Shown: positions 41,288-53,436 of the stretch, one piece after another | Layout: the number at the start of each line of letters is the position of its first letter | Numbering within the stretch: the first letter of the stretch is position 1 | NCBI GenBank assembly: GCA_944472135.2 | Contig: OX235263.1 | Span: 30,805,379-30,869,378, forward strand | DNA: 64,000 bases | DNA from: Trichobilharzia regenti | Lineage: Eukaryota > Platyhelminthes > Trematoda > Strigeidida > Schistosomatidae | Direction: 5' to 3' | Made by a program: the position numbers and the translations under genes | The notes under the pieces: model-generated | Seen by the model: the letters and a program-made list of their open reading frames with translations, nothing else | The model's database searches: none | Told to the model about the DNA's origin: nothing

Positions 41288-43453
41288 AATAACATTCTCA
41301 CTTCACTGATATTAAAGTGTTAACTTTCACGAATATGACTTCAAAAACGGTTGGTCAACTACGGTGTTTGGTTTCACGAAACACTGTGGTCCGTCGTGAA
41401 GCATTTTAATAAATGCTTCAAAATACATTGCATGCAATTTAGATGGTGTTTGCGAAAACACCATTTCAAAGGATTAATAACAAGTAAAATTAAGCTAAAC
41501 ACCTCTTTCATTTGGTTTTGCACAAAGTTGACTAAAACACAATTGACCAACTACGTTTCACATCATAGGATACTAACGCTTCTTGCCTTCTGACAATCAT
41601 CTGGTGGGTCTATTTTAGCACTCCAAATATGACTGCTGGTTATCACCTGAATACGAAATGATTGATGTAAAGAATATCGAATGAAGCATTAAAAGCCGAG
41701 ATTCTAGTTGTCCCATGCGTCCTAGATACTAGGATCAACCTATTTAGCTTGTAAGATAGAGTCACGGGATTTTATTAAAAAATATATTATAAAGTAGAAC
41801 GAAGGCGGCATTTATGCAAATTATTCAACCTATTAAAATGTCACATATTTTGGTTAATTTTGTCATATGAAACTGTCAAAATGTTTATACATTGCAATCA
41901 TTCCTGAAAATGTTGGTAAATCAAAGGGAAATATAAAGTAAAAAGCACCACCAAATTACCTACAATTTTTTCTCACAGTACATTTGAAATCAGTTTCGTC
42001 ATGGTGAGACTAATAAGAATAAAAGTTGTATCTGATATCACAAGATAGAAAATTTACTTGTCTATGGTTAGAGTTCAATATAAGCTAAGTATTTATTACT
42101 GGCTTTTTGTTTACATTTTTGTCAAAATGTTTAAAACGTCGGTTTTGTAGATGCGCCTGTTTGGTCACATGTTTCAAGCTTGAGTGAGATCAATCTGACG
42201 ACTTTTATGTATTCCATTTGAAATAAGAGGCAAGAATAAATTAGACTAGATGTCAGAAATATTTGTAATAAACGTGGTGTAATGTTTGTGAGTTTAAGAA
42301 AAATAAAATAACCTTTATTTGACTTGAAAATGAATGGATGTCAGGTTTTGATACGAACTCTTTGTTTATGAATGCTTCCAATAAAGACTACTGGTGCATT
42401 ATTTGATGTCTACTATAATCAAACAACAAACTAAGTTTCAATTCTCTTTGTAGCCTGGATAAAGCCATAAATACCATGTAATTATGTTTACTTTCAACAC
42501 TGTCTACGTTTAGAAGATACCTCTATCAGCAAACAGATAGTGTAGTTAAGGTATCACTAGTGGATATATCAGTAGCCAACGTGTTCATGAACCTATTGGA
42601 AACAAATACATACATGGTGAATTCCCTTGAGCATAAGGATGAGATACACATAGGGCATATTTTTTTATAAAGAAACATACTATTTTTTGGATGGAATTTT
42701 CCGACTGATAAATGGGATATGGGGAAGCTTCAACTTTTCTAAAGAGACTAAATCCGATTTTTACATAAATTGACTGTTTTCAGTTGTTTGGTTGAGAGAA
42801 AAGCGGATCATAAATAAAAAGTAACTGTTTTTAGACAGCCAACCCATTAGGACAGATCCCTGAATTATAACCCTCCACACCTCATGGTCCCTGACTTGAT
42901 AAGGAGATGTTTATAAGGGGTGAAATTATGTGCACCTTATCGCCAAATCGTCATTTGCACAGATTTTCCATGTTGTGCTACTTCTGCCCCTCGCACTGTG
43001 TTTCATTGTCTTCTTTTGGAGTCTTTCAAGTTTTGCTGCTATGCTGAACCATTTTCTCTCATTTACGTCAAATCTAGCTCTCCGCTATTTGATATTTTTG
43101 TACCGATGAACGTCTCTTCATCTTATCAGTAGCATACGGCACAATATTGTATATGTAGGTGCAACTTAAACATATATGTAGTAGTAAATCAACATAAGTA
43201 ATGCAGGAAGACACTTCCGAAAACTTCAGCAGATATGAAGAAATTAGAAAACAATTCAGTGAATGCACTACACTTGACATAAACTGAATACAAAACCGAT
43301 TTTGACGGGAGAGTGGTTCTAGTTTATTTAAAGAAAGGTTGAATGCCAAAACCCTGCATTCATGACTGACTCAAAGATGTTTGAAGCATGACAAATTCTG
43401 ATTAAGAAACCAGATAGATGGTTAGATTTAGGGCTAGGGTTGTGATACCAGCA
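41288..43453. other. Long stretch without recognised content
   Basis: AT-rich; small ORFs (for example 42920-43132, plus, and 43074-43349, minus) have no recognised domain and overlap one another. No shared repeats were identified. Confidence 0.4.
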
Positions 43454-44140
43454 CTATTCAGGGTTTTTCAGTGAGCCTGGCTTGGATTTAAACCGACCAC
43501 ATGAGTTTCGCTGTTGAGGAGATTTCGGACGACGGTAGGAGGAATCACAAGGCATGTTTGACCGAAGCATCTGCTGGACGGAGTTGCATAACTCTATCAC
43601 TGCAGTATCATTACTCGAAATGTGTTTGGCCAACGAGCATATTTCAGGAATTGACCGTTTAGTTATTTCTAGAATTTTATCTGCAGAAACAGCTAAGTCG
43701 TCTATAGTAACATTCTGAAGTGTCACCAGCACAGTCTGTACTGACTGTGGCAGTTTGGATGAGAAGAGATCCCCTAACTCGATGTAACTAAATATTTCGT
43801 CCAGACGTTGTAGATCCGTGAGAACGTTTCTCCTTTGAAGGGATGCTTTGAGAAACTCGTACGAGTTACTTACCTCTGGACTAGACATCTGCACAGTTAC
43901 GTACTTGCTGAATTCCCGCGGTAGAGCGTGAATAACTGCGAGGAACTGTGAACTTTGATCGGTTATCCCATGCTCACAGAAATCAGACTCAGCTATCTGA
44001 AACCACGTTTCAGCATTATCTGGACAGTATGGTGCGAGCTGAATGGTTTTGGCGGTTGAGCGAATATGAATGACCTTGTGACTAGGATCACTCATGACGA
44101 AATGTATGCCGATTACAATATAGTACAAAAACAAATACAA
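43454..44140 (-). pseudogene. Ty3-type gag protein, truncated before the zinc knuckle
   Basis: The structural protein packages the element RNA. The 228-codon frame shows the typical capsid-like region: a PYCPDNAETWFQIAE stretch near residue 37, an ALPREFSKYV helix near 91, and YEFLKASLQRR with LQRLDEIFSYIELGDL near 113-145. The end (RPKSPQQRNSCGRFK) is basic and is probably just upstream of the usual CCHC knuckle, which is absent, as are protease and reverse transcriptase. The upstream Met at residue 1 is probably not the natural start; the Met at residue 16 (MSDPSHK) fits gag better. Confidence 0.7.
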
Positions 44141-44709
44141 AAAGGAACAAACTCACCTGGATTGATCTGCGTATTTATCGAAGATAAAGTTCGCGGTAGG
44201 GCTCACCAGTTTAGAGGCTGACGGTATTGACTTTCGCGAATTGTATGGAATATACTAACGCAAGATCTTATACCAACAACCTCTATAGTATTCGTTACTC
44301 GTGGACCAAAAGCAAAGCAAAACAAGTGAATTGGTTGTCCAAATTACGAGATATATTTCGCGACCAAATCGTAGAGCGAGATGATTGCTTAACTGGCTAG
44401 TGATCGTACACAAACATGACACGACGGAGTATCAAATGGCATGGATGCTTCGTCTAAACAAGTCGACTTAAACACTAAGGGTCAGCATCCAATGTTCAGT
44501 GAGGATTGCTGCGGTTAATAATTTTGGGGAATTATTTACCTCTACACTGCTAATGTTCACGTCTAGTTATAGTGTTGATTACCTGTATCAGCTATAGCAA
44601 CATGTATTTTGTTGAGATTACCAATGTTTTTCGTCAACACTTATACTAATAAATAAAGGATTTATAATTCTAACCCAAATTAATTTCACTTAATTATTTT
44701 CTCTTAACA
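43454..44709 (-). mobile_element. Ty3-type LTR retrotransposon, 5' fragment (LTR, leader, gag)
   Basis: On the minus strand a probable 5' LTR (about 44225-44709, starting TGTTAAGAG; limits uncertain) leads to a primer-binding-site-like ACTGGTGAGCCCTACC (about 44198-44213) and then a gag ORF. Everything downstream of gag is missing, so the copy is truncated at 43454. The gag type resembles the CsRn1-like Ty3 elements known from trematodes. Confidence 0.6.
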
Positions 44710-45412
44710 ACATTGTGGACTATTCATCTGTGCTTCACCTATGCATATTATTTTATATATTAGATTCACATTTCCAAACAGTATGCATCTCTTTACCACT
44801 TTTGAATCATCCTAACCTTTGTTCTGACACATTTACTAAAGATTAGTATGAAAGTACACATGTATGCACACACACACACGCTGCTTATTATGGCCAACCA
44901 AAAGACTAATAATTTTATTCTGAAGACTATTCACAACTCAGACATGGTTGTACAAGAAGCCTGAATACCTGACGTGACCTAACATTTAACTTACATAACT
45001 TTGATATTTTTAATTGCTATACATTTTTCATGAAGTTCATACCAGTTTGTAGAACGAAATTTGCAGTTAGATGTTACAGTATTACTGAAATTTCTACAAA
45101 TGAAATTTCCGCATATGCCTATTTTGTGATCCGTACCCAATGTCTATGGGAATATTAAGTAAGTCTCACCTTAATCAATGATCATCCAAACGAAATGTTT
45201 GTTTGAATGTCAGACCTGAATAACACACTTGCGTAAGTGCCGTTCACTGTCTGAATTCAAACTTCTGAATGGCATATGCGTAAAAATTAGCTCACAGATA
45301 AGTTGTGCTGTTCAGAACAATAGTCATGTATGGCTAAGTAGGGAAAGCATAAAATTCTTGATAAAACTAATACTGCATTATGTACGACAGGACTAATATG
45401 GATATTAAACAC
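44710..45412. other. AT-rich stretch without recognised content
   Basis: A short (CA)n run lies near 44867-44880. Nothing else recognised. Confidence 0.4.
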
Positions 45413-45765
45413 AAAGACGTGACCAGTGGGGTACATCAAGTCAATTGTGAAGAGAAATACTCGTTGATGACAGTGGCTGGTGGTCACGCCACATCGCGGA
45501 CTGGTAGAAGTTGGAATTCATGTGCTGACCACTGAGTCAAGTACCAGTGGCTGAATGGTCAACGAGCTCTCCTTTTAACTAGAAGGTATTGGGATCGAAC
45601 TTCGGTGGATGCGTACTTATGAAGAGTCCCATGCTGGGACGAAACAGCTGTCCAGTACTCCCTGCAAGTTTTCCAATGGTTCTCTAACTGCTGCCAGCTC
45701 ATGATCATATCCTGAAACTAATCAAATCCCTGTAGACCAACATTTGAATACCAGTGAATAGTTTG
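45413..45765 (+). repeat. H1 repeat, near full length
   Basis: Leader, A box (AGTGGCTGAATGG, 45546-45558), B-box remnant (GGATCGAAC), ribozyme and tail ending CCAACATTTGAATACC. Confidence 0.75.
45613..45658 (+). ncRNA. H1 hammerhead with mutated C3
   Basis: The core reads ATGAAGA instead of CTGAAGA. Stem II is the strongest of all copies (GTCCC/GGGAC, loop ATGCT, 45626-45640), stem III is intact, and CAGTAC (45653-45658) can pair with most of GTACTT. Loss of C3 predicts inactivity. Confidence 0.55.
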
Positions 45766-46057
45766 TAGGAAATGCAGTGTTTCCGTTTAAAGCCAATCAA
45801 TGGAAAGCATACACCCCGACTATTGACACAAAATTGCTGTACATTACAAAGGAACAATATGAAATCTGCAGAGTTATACTGAAACAAACGTTAGATAACC
45901 ATACTGACTGGTAATAAATCGGTCAACCGAACGATTAACTCACCCAGCACTGAGAACTGTCGATGAGAGTGGTAGAGCATGCAAAGAATCCTCGGAGTGA
46001 TTGTTCACTTGAGTACTAATTAGTTTTCCAAATATTAATTCGTAGGGGTTTAAACAG

Positions 46058-46250
46058 TTTCACGTTTGACCACGGATTAATGTCAGTTCGGGGACCACTG
46101 AGTGGGCTTTCTCGCCCCAGTTTGGGACTCTTCAGCAGTAAGTATCCATGGCCCCACTGGGAAATGAAGCCAAAGCCTTCACGTTAATTGGCGAGCTCGA
46201 AAACATTTCAGCCACTGGAACAGAATCTAGCGGTCCATGAATTCTAACTG
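46058..46250 (-). repeat. H1 repeat, degenerate antisense copy
   Basis: Core CTGAAGAGTCCC is present on the minus strand (about 46123-46134), but the GGACGAAACAGCTGT part is replaced. A- and B-box regions are eroded. Confidence 0.6.
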
Positions 46251-47934
46251 CTCTTAACAAAATAGATTTTCACAATGCAATCAACGCATTTGAGTATTCT
46301 TTTCTTATAAAACTCGGGTAATAATAATTGCATGCAATAAAAATTTCTTTGAATTACATTAATTCTTCAGGAAATGAAACAATTTCATTAAGTATTCCTT
46401 TAAACTAATTAGCCAAAGAGCTAATTTAAGTAAGTCAACCTGTTACGAATGTCATTTAATTATCTTTAGAGAAAAAATATTCATCAGCTGACTGATCTAT
46501 GATATGTGCGCATTTAATAAAGATTTCAAACTTCTCCATGTTTATGCAACTAAATGTTTGAATACAACATGTCAAAACCCTCTATCGAGAGCCTTAGTTA
46601 ACGAAAACTGCTAGTAGATTCTTAGATAAAGGAATGTCATTTGAAAATGTCAACAAGAGGTAAGAAAGAAATTGAACTGTAACTCCTCAGAGTAATGACA
46701 GTCTATGACAATACTATAAGAAACTCAGTGATATATGAGAAAGTATACTTCTTTGATGGGAAGTTTGAAAGAGTAAAATGTAAATGAAACAAGGCATCAA
46801 AGTTTGCATATGGAAGCTCTCATATTCCTGAAAACATTTGAAGCTTTATTGCTACTTTCTGTCTGTAGATAATCTCTGTGAATACCTTGAACAGCAGATT
46901 TAGGATATACAAGGATATATACAAGGATTAGAGACAATAAAAAAACTGAAGTCGAAAATAGGTTAACTTGTTCATTCGCTATACATAAAAATCTCAATAT
47001 TTTAAGGAATAGATATATAATGTTATATGGTATGGTGTCAAGGTACTTAACCCTAAGTTTCTATTATTTGCGAAGACACTCCGAATCAATAATTACTAGG
47101 TACAATTATCGACTTTAACTCCAAAACACCAGGACCAATAAAAACTTGTATTGTTCGGCAGTTAAATTCGATATTTCATACAGAGTCTATAAACAAATGT
47201 TTTACAAGGAATTTAGTGTACTTTTATTCGTATTCTTTCGTCTTCTTGCAACTTGTACACGACTGAATCACTCGCACCTTCGAGTTGCCCACCAATGGCG
47301 ACCAAGGCCAAAGAACCAACGTTCAATGTTCACGTTCATTTACATATGGTATAATACTTTTACTTGATTACTTTTTATAGTGTATCTATTTTAAATCTTA
47401 TACTATAAATTATTCTGATATTAAAACTTCCTTTGATGTTTTGTATCGTTTTAAGACTACACTTAATATCTGAAATGTCAATAGATTTAGCCAGAACGTT
47501 TCTCTGTAGACGTAGGTGTCTAATCGCAATACTTTTTTCTACCATCAAAATTTTGTTCAGCTAGTCTTCAGTCAAGTATCCTTGAAATTCTATTCCATTT
47601 TCCATCAAATTTTGTCTGAAAGCGAAATATTTTCTATTCTTTTTTTCACTACCACGAAATTTGGAAGTGATTCATGCTCTTAATAAAAACAAAAATATTC
47701 GCCTAATTTTATAGTAAATAGGTAAGTTTTAAGCAATTCATTAGCATTTAATACTTGTTTCCGGAAAATAATCATCAATATTCTGAGATGTAGTTTATTC
47801 TGCTAAGTAATTGAACAGAAGAGCTAAGACTCTCTTGACTATTTAATTATAGTATTGACCATAAACTTGCAAATCGATAAGAGTTTTTTCAGTTAGGCTA
47901 GAAAGCGCTCAAGTTAACACCCAGCCAAGAAGTA
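46251..47934. other. Long AT-rich stretch without recognised content
   Basis: No ORF with a recognised domain and no shared repeats. Confidence 0.4.
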
Positions 47935-48125
47935 TTTGGGTTAGTGGTGATCAGTTGTAGAATCCTATTTAGAACCCATTAGCCAGATGTACCTGCATTC
48001 CCAGTGAGTGGTGATGGTGTTTCCACTGAGACTTGAACCTTGCGTCGGTTGTTTCAAACGCTAGAGTATTATCCATTAAGCCACATGGACCAAGTGACCC
48101 ACCTCTTGTGCAGTGGATATCGGTT
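47935..48125 (-). repeat. Classic SMalpha-type SINE, antisense, eroded ribozyme
   Basis: Minus strand: A box GTGGCTTAATGG (about 48078-48089), B box AGGTTCAAGTCTC (about 48034-48046), then CACCATCACCACTCACTGGG. The ribozyme core is reduced to GGCTAATGGGTTC with the conserved loop AAATAGGA. It corresponds to the family of the relic at 12241-12415. Confidence 0.65.
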
Positions 48126-48442
48126 ATTAATTGTTCTTTTGGATTAATTTTGCATTTCAAAATGCTAGTTACCATAAAGCAAATTAAGTTCACGTTAATC
48201 CTTAGACTTCACTGAAGCGTCCCTACTAAAAGTCGAAATATCAACCGAAACCGAGCATTTTGTGCCAACATATTTAGTCAATGAGAAAACCAAAATTCAC
48301 CTTAAAATATAAATCCAGCCATTAAATTAATGTATTCTTTCAGTTCTCGGTGTACTGCTATTGCTTTACTGATGTGACTGTTAAGTAAAGAATGAAAAAC
48401 ACTATTCCCCGGAAAACACTAATTGCTGATAGCCTTATATAT

Positions 48443-49028
48443 ACAAATGATCCCTTAGGTTACGAGTGGAACATAAGAATTCAACAACACACCACCACTT
48501 TGTTCTGTTTTCTGTTGTCCCCTCCAGCTGGCCGACGATTGCCCATAATCTCTCATCTCTTCCAAATTACACGATCTCTTCCATGTCACTCTCAGACGAC
48601 CAACTAGTTCCCTATTCGGGTTCCACTGGAGAGCCTGGCGCTCTATGCAATTCAAAAGTCTCCTCAGCATGTGCCCAATCCATCTCTATTTCCTTTTGCA
48701 TATTCTTGGTTAGTCTGTTGTCATAGTTTCTTGTTTCTGATTCTTTCTGGCTGGCTGGCCATTTGATTTTCAGTATACAGCCAGTGAAGACAGTTGTTGA
48801 TAATAGTCTGCAACAAGCTGTTGAAAATGCTTTTCATGAAGTAAGCACCAAGTTTCTTAACCATGTAGAAGAAATGACTGCCTTAACATTGGTGTTGAAA
48901 ATCTGAATCTTGTTCTTTGTGTTGAGTGCAGTAGATTTGAAAACTGATTTCAGAGTGATAACTATCTTGCTTGTCCTTCCAACTCCAGTTTTGACGTCTT
49001 CATCTGTTCCGCCTATGGTTGAATCAAT
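48443..49028 (-). mobile_element. RTE-B 3' end, 5'-truncated
   Basis: The minus strand follows the RTE-B C-terminal arm from NSTALNTKNKIQIFN-like translation to the 3' end (GGTTACGAGTGGAACATAAG on the plus strand). Many frame changes. Confidence 0.75.
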
Positions 49029-49076
49029 GAATCAATCAGTCACTTAATGAATAATTTCACCTTAGCTGAATAAACA

Positions 49077-49417
49077 AGTTACAAGAGAAGACAAGGGCCA
49101 GACAACAGGTCGTTTATTTACGAAGTCAACAGATATTTATGGATTTTCATGTACATTATTACAGATTATTGTAAGCAAACAGACACAGTCTTCTGATTGG
49201 TGGTTTCTCGCTGAATGGTAATCTTTCATCTCTTTGTGGCCGTTTATTGAAGTTCAGATCGTCTATCTGCTAATAGTATACGCCCACGCAAAGTCTTCTG
49301 TGGTTGCTTGTTGAATCAGTCTTTGTTCTTGTTCTTTTCTCACGACCAATATTGGGGACGTAAATATTGACGTAAATTACTGTCTACCAATTTGGCTAGC
49401 GGCCAGCTGTCACCACA
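49077..49417 (-). mobile_element. LTR-like repeat, diverged relative of the 39.7-kb solo LTR
   Basis: It shares AGAAGACAAGGGC, the CAACAGRTCGTTTATT motif and CTTCTGATTGGTTGTTT-type stretches, in the same order, and the CACCACA end. The left end has lost the TG, and no TSD is visible, so it is older. Confidence 0.6.
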
Positions 49418-50382
49418 GATATACTGTCCATATGAAAACAATTAACGACAAGTGCTAGCATCATTCACTGGTTAAAATCTAGTATGTACACTTAATGAAC
49501 ATGATCAATTCATCTCGATAGACGTTTTGTGTTCCCTGAATTGTAGAGGTGTGGTTCTTCATTTTAGAAGTTTCTTTATTGGATCAGCATTGAAATAAAA
49601 ATTAGTTCAAAACTAACAACTCTTTACAGTAAAGACATTTATTCTTACTTTAATGAATGAATCACATTCGCGATTTCTTAGTAAGCGATTTTATGGAAAT
49701 GTTTAGCGAAGACCTCCTCTAAAATGAATTGAACATATGACCTTCACTCATAGTAAAATGTTCATATGTAAATACCAACAAGCTGTTAAATAAATAAAAC
49801 AAGAAGAATTATTAGAAACTGTTATATGTGAGAATAGTTTTCGAATCAAATTATGCTCTCTGTAAAATATAAATTGTGATGGAAATTTTCATTCTTTAGT
49901 CAAATAGATATTTTACATTGTATGGGAGTCATTTCAGAAGAAATCTTTTGCGATTGTCCAGACGATTTTATCAATGATATTCCGAAGACAGTTTATAACT
50001 AAACACACATATTGTAAACTTTTGCAATTCTAATAAAATCGTCGAGTTTCCTTTATGCCATGATATTTGTTCACAAGCATCCGTTCGTAGTTACTGGTGG
50101 TGTCATCGGCATCATATTCAGAGGAAAGATATTTGAAAATCGGTCGTTTCCACTGATGACAGAGGTATTTTGCTCCATGAACTGGTAGTGTTAACAACCT
50201 AATTTGGCAGGATTCGGTGATAGAGTAAACGAAATGCATGTCCTCCTTGATCTGGATTTCGTACTTCTTCCAGCTTATAACTGGAGTGTATCTGAATTCT
50301 TGAGAAAAGCCATTTATCCTCTATGATTTTAGTCCATTTCATGTATTGATGGAGTTAGACACTCTGCCATTAGACTTTTAAT
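49418..50382. other. AT-rich stretch without recognised content
   Basis: No gene recognised. Confidence 0.4.
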
Positions 50383-50830
50383 AATAATAACAGCTTTATT
50401 CTAAACATGATTTGTGGTACAGGTGTGGAATCTTCAGCGTGCATTACAATATATTGCATCTAATTACCTCATAAATTATATAAGATTTTAAAATCAAAAA
50501 GCAACACAAAAAAAGATAAATAAAAAGAACAACGTTGCGTTTACATTTTAAACAATGCACCACAGGATATGAAATATAAAATTGGTGTGTAATAGAAGAT
50601 GAGAAGAACAGTGTAATAGTAACAAGGAAAGGAAAACAAAAACTAATGGGACTATTTGTTAGAGTGCCGTAGTAAGTTTATCGTGTCATACCTAACGGAT
50701 TTCTCATCACATAACAGCTGTGCCAGATATGGTATTGTGGAGTTTTGTACCTAGTAGTCCTAGCATATAGCCTCCTATAGCTGCTTCTAGTTCTACCAGA
50801 CTTCTCATTTTAAACATCATTTTGTTTAGA
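50383..50830 (-). mobile_element. CR1-like LINE 3' end
   Basis: Starts with (TAATAA)n and AGCTTTATTCT as at 5226 and 20264. Ends in a coding remnant of the same C-terminus as 5684-5914 (plus strand GTGCCAGATATGGTATTGTGG, matched at about 5729). No intact frame. Confidence 0.7.
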
Positions 50831-50959
50831 GACAAAATAAAGCAGGAGAAACAGGTTTTAAACTTTCTATTCACTACTCACTACTTATAATTACAATAAA
50901 TAAAGATTCCAATAGTAGGGCAAGAAAGTGATAAACTCATCTAAATTATTTGCATAAAA

Positions 50960-51060
50960 GGATAAAACTTAGGCACTGTGGTAGAGTGTAATTTCATTGT
51001 GGATAAAAATTTATTTTGATAAAATCACAAAGTGTTATACAGTAAGTAATATTTACTGAT
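50960..51060 (+). repeat. Copy of the TTCCATTATGG foldback family
   Basis: GGCACTGTGGTAGAGTGTAA (50971-50990), then ATTTATTTTGATAAAA and GTTATACAGTAA, match one arm of 21327-21515 and the 6638-6722 insert. The second arm is not present. Confidence 0.6.
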
Positions 51061-51145
51061 GATCAGGTTTCGACCACAGTTTATTACTGCTCATAACCAT
51101 ATCAAGACACCGCTCACACAACTTTCTTGCTTCTTTTATATACAT

Positions 51146-51331
51146 GGAGGATTTAATCATGAGCTGACATCAGTTAGAGAACCACTGGAAAACCTGGGAG
51201 TACTGGACAGCTGTTTCGTCCTAGTTTGGGACTCCTCAGCAGTACGCACCCACCGGGATTCGAACCCAGGACCTTCTGGTTACAAGGCGAGCTCGTAGAC
51301 CATTGAGCCACTGGGACCCGATCCAATGGTC
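51146..51331 (-). repeat. H1 repeat, truncated at the leader, 13-bp TSD
   Basis: The TSD CTTTTATATACAT (51133-51145 and 51332-51344) is exact. The 186-bp insert runs from tail to just upstream of the A box (antisense AGCCACTGGGACC). B box GGGATTCGAACCC is on the plus strand at 51255-51267 as its complement. The insertion is young, since TSD and ribozyme are intact. Confidence 0.88.
51200..51245 (-). ncRNA. Fully paired H1 hammerhead ribozyme
   Basis: Minus strand: stem I GTACTG/CAGTAC (six perfect pairs), core CTGAGGA (all invariant bases present, G at position 7), stem II GTCC/GGAC with loop CAAACTA, GAA, stem III palindrome ACAGCTGT and cleavage C at 51206. This is the best candidate in the window for an active ribozyme. 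Stem III is closed by only two pairs in a monomer and by eight in a dimer. Confidence 0.8.
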
Positions 51332-51344
51332 CTTTTATATACAT

Positions 51345-51554
51345 TAGTAAAAATTGATTAGACATTTGAATAAAATCAATATAAGACTCGCGTGAAACAG
51401 AAAGGAAGATGAAGTACATTCGGAAATAGTATCAGTGTTATCGATAAAATACAATAGAGTGGGAAATCAAACGAGTGTTGTTAGTCAATAAGATGTTTTT
51501 AGGGTAAAATAAATAACTTGCTAGAATGTGAACTGAAATAAATTTCAACATTAT
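51345..51554. other. Short stretch without recognised content
   Basis: No feature seen. Confidence 0.4.
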
Positions 51555-51998
51555 CTATTATCTTCTGATTTGACTGATAATAATATTTCGCATATCTCTG
51601 ATATTTGCGTTGAGCCATTTCTGTTGCATGTGTTTGGTGTAGACTCGATGAACCAGGATTCAGTAACAAATCTCTCTTGCTCTCCACTTACCTTTATTGC
51701 TTTTTAGAATTTTGACTCTATCCCGCCCTATTGTGTGGTTGTGTGTTAGTGCATTCAGTGCAATTGCTGAGTTTTTCTAAATTACTTATCTTCATGCGGT
51801 CAATCATTGTAACCTTAGCCAAACTCTTGTGTTCTGATAATCTCACTACTTATGACCTACTAGTTTCATCTATGTAGTTGACCTAGCTCACAGTCATTGC
51901 TAGGTATTTCGTAAATTATATTATTTTGTCTGATTGGATCATCTAGGTCCTTTCGCCTACAAAACTTGTCTCTGAGTGAGTTCATAGGTTTAAATGCC
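51555..51998 (-). pseudogene. PLE1 GIY-YIG relic
   Basis: The minus strand encodes FKPMNSLRDKFCRRKD, then QNNIIYEIPSNDCE, an eroded YIG region, then LTHNHTIG and SWFIESTPNTCNRNGS. It is colinear with the copy at 12557-13051 but has several frame changes. Confidence 0.75.
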
Positions 51999-52029
51999 AC
52001 CTATCAGTCCAGTTTGCAATGTGAGCTCA

Positions 52030-52215
52030 AATAGCTCAATGATAACGTCTCTGGCTGCAGCACTGAGTGATATGGTTTCGAATCTCAGAAAATACATGAT
52101 TTCCTTCAAGACTGCAGATATGCCTCACTGACAAGGACCAACTAACACGAAACCCAGGTTAGGTAATGCTTCTTCCTACCTCCTAACCCCAACCATCTAA
52201 CAAATGTAATGTTTT
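52030..52215 (+). repeat. H2 repeat, tRNA region and ribozyme part
   Basis: A box ATAGCTCAATGA (52031-52042), B box TGGTTTCGAATCTC (52072-52085), a hammerhead-like stretch (CTGACAA, then GAAACCCAGGT, 52128-52160) and tail. The core departs from the consensus (CTGACAA for CTGANGA), so it is inactive by prediction. Confidence 0.7.
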
Positions 52216-53323
52216 CTATGTAAAGTAAAAGATTCCAGGTCATAGAGAACTTGGATTATGTGAATAATAGACATAAGTAACTAAAATGTTTTAAATAATA
52301 AAATTCATGCAGAGAAAAGTTATTAACGATAATATTTCTGAAGATGTTTCTTGTAGCGAAAGAAATCTTCAGAGTAAAGAGACATATTCTAGAAGTCATT
52401 AACTACAGTAGAAAAAAAATTAAATATACACTATCACAAAAGCAGATTTAGTAGAAATAAAAGTGCACAAAACCACTGATCACTAACTAGTTTCAGGTCA
52501 TTTGTCGTGATCGGAATTTTCGAAATGCTAGAAATCGATATTTCTTAACCTTAGGCGTAGTATCATAAAAGTTAAATGAAGTCAGGCCCACCTATTCATT
52601 TGTGATAAAGCTGCTAATCATAAGCTTTTTACCATCTACTGATTGTTTAAACATCATAACTTTTTGTATGATTCAGTTCTAAACTCTTTTTTAACATCTT
52701 TGTTGTGTTTTTGTTTTATTACGAAGTTTCAATAATTGACAGATTGATTCACTAAAGTACTGTAATAAATTCGAATCTACTCACTGTCAAACTAGTCAAG
52801 CTGAACAGAGGTTGTATATAATAAATCATTCATTATATGAGCAGTTTATCAGACAACCTTCTTTCTCACATAGTACACTATGTAAAAATACTACTATTAT
52901 CTCTGAACATAGGAATATGATTTCAAAGGGACACTGTATACCTTTTAAGCTATACGTCAAAGTAAGTTTCAAAATGTCTGTTTATAGGGGGTTTGATTGA
53001 TTCCAAGGTGTATTTCACTACTAATTGACATCAGCTGGACAACACTGTTGACAGCGTGGTGAGGGGAGATAGCTGAACTGTCTTCAAACTGTCACAGAAA
53101 TAATTAGACTGAAAAACGAAAGGATAAAATATTTTGGTTATGAGTTATGATCGCTATCCGGCATGTTATCTGTTAAACTTGACATGAAATTGTATTGTGT
53201 GTTTTCAGCAATTTAAATCTGTAAACATTATATATTCTATTTGAATAAGGTTTCGCTGATGAAGCAAAGATTTCATACAAACCTTCAGGGAGTAGATCAT
53301 TTTATTATTAAAGTAATAATTTA
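52216..53323. other. AT-rich stretch without recognised content
   Basis: Small ORFs only; no domain recognised. Confidence 0.4.
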
Positions 53324-53420
53324 GAGCAAACAATTGTGGTTTCAATAAATTCTTCTTCAGGCTCTACAATTATAAATCCATTAATGCAAGTATACAATAG
53401 CCAGTAAAGGCGAATTAGAA
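53324..53420 (-). mobile_element. PLE2 terminal-arm fragment with degenerate hammerhead
   Basis: It matches the PLE2 arm at 37300-37400 in order (CAATAA...CTTCAGG...ACAATTATAA...ATAGCCAG). On the minus strand GAGC and GCTC flank CTGAAGA...GAAACC, so stem I pairs although it differs from GAAC/GTTC at 37.3 kb. Stem III is imperfect. Confidence 0.6.
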
Positions 53421-53436
53421 TCATATCACAAAGTGT

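Noticed and set aside
42920..43132. 70-codon Cys-containing ORF as a secreted peptide gene
   Set aside because: No credible signal peptide, no homologous pattern, and it overlaps an antisense ORF.
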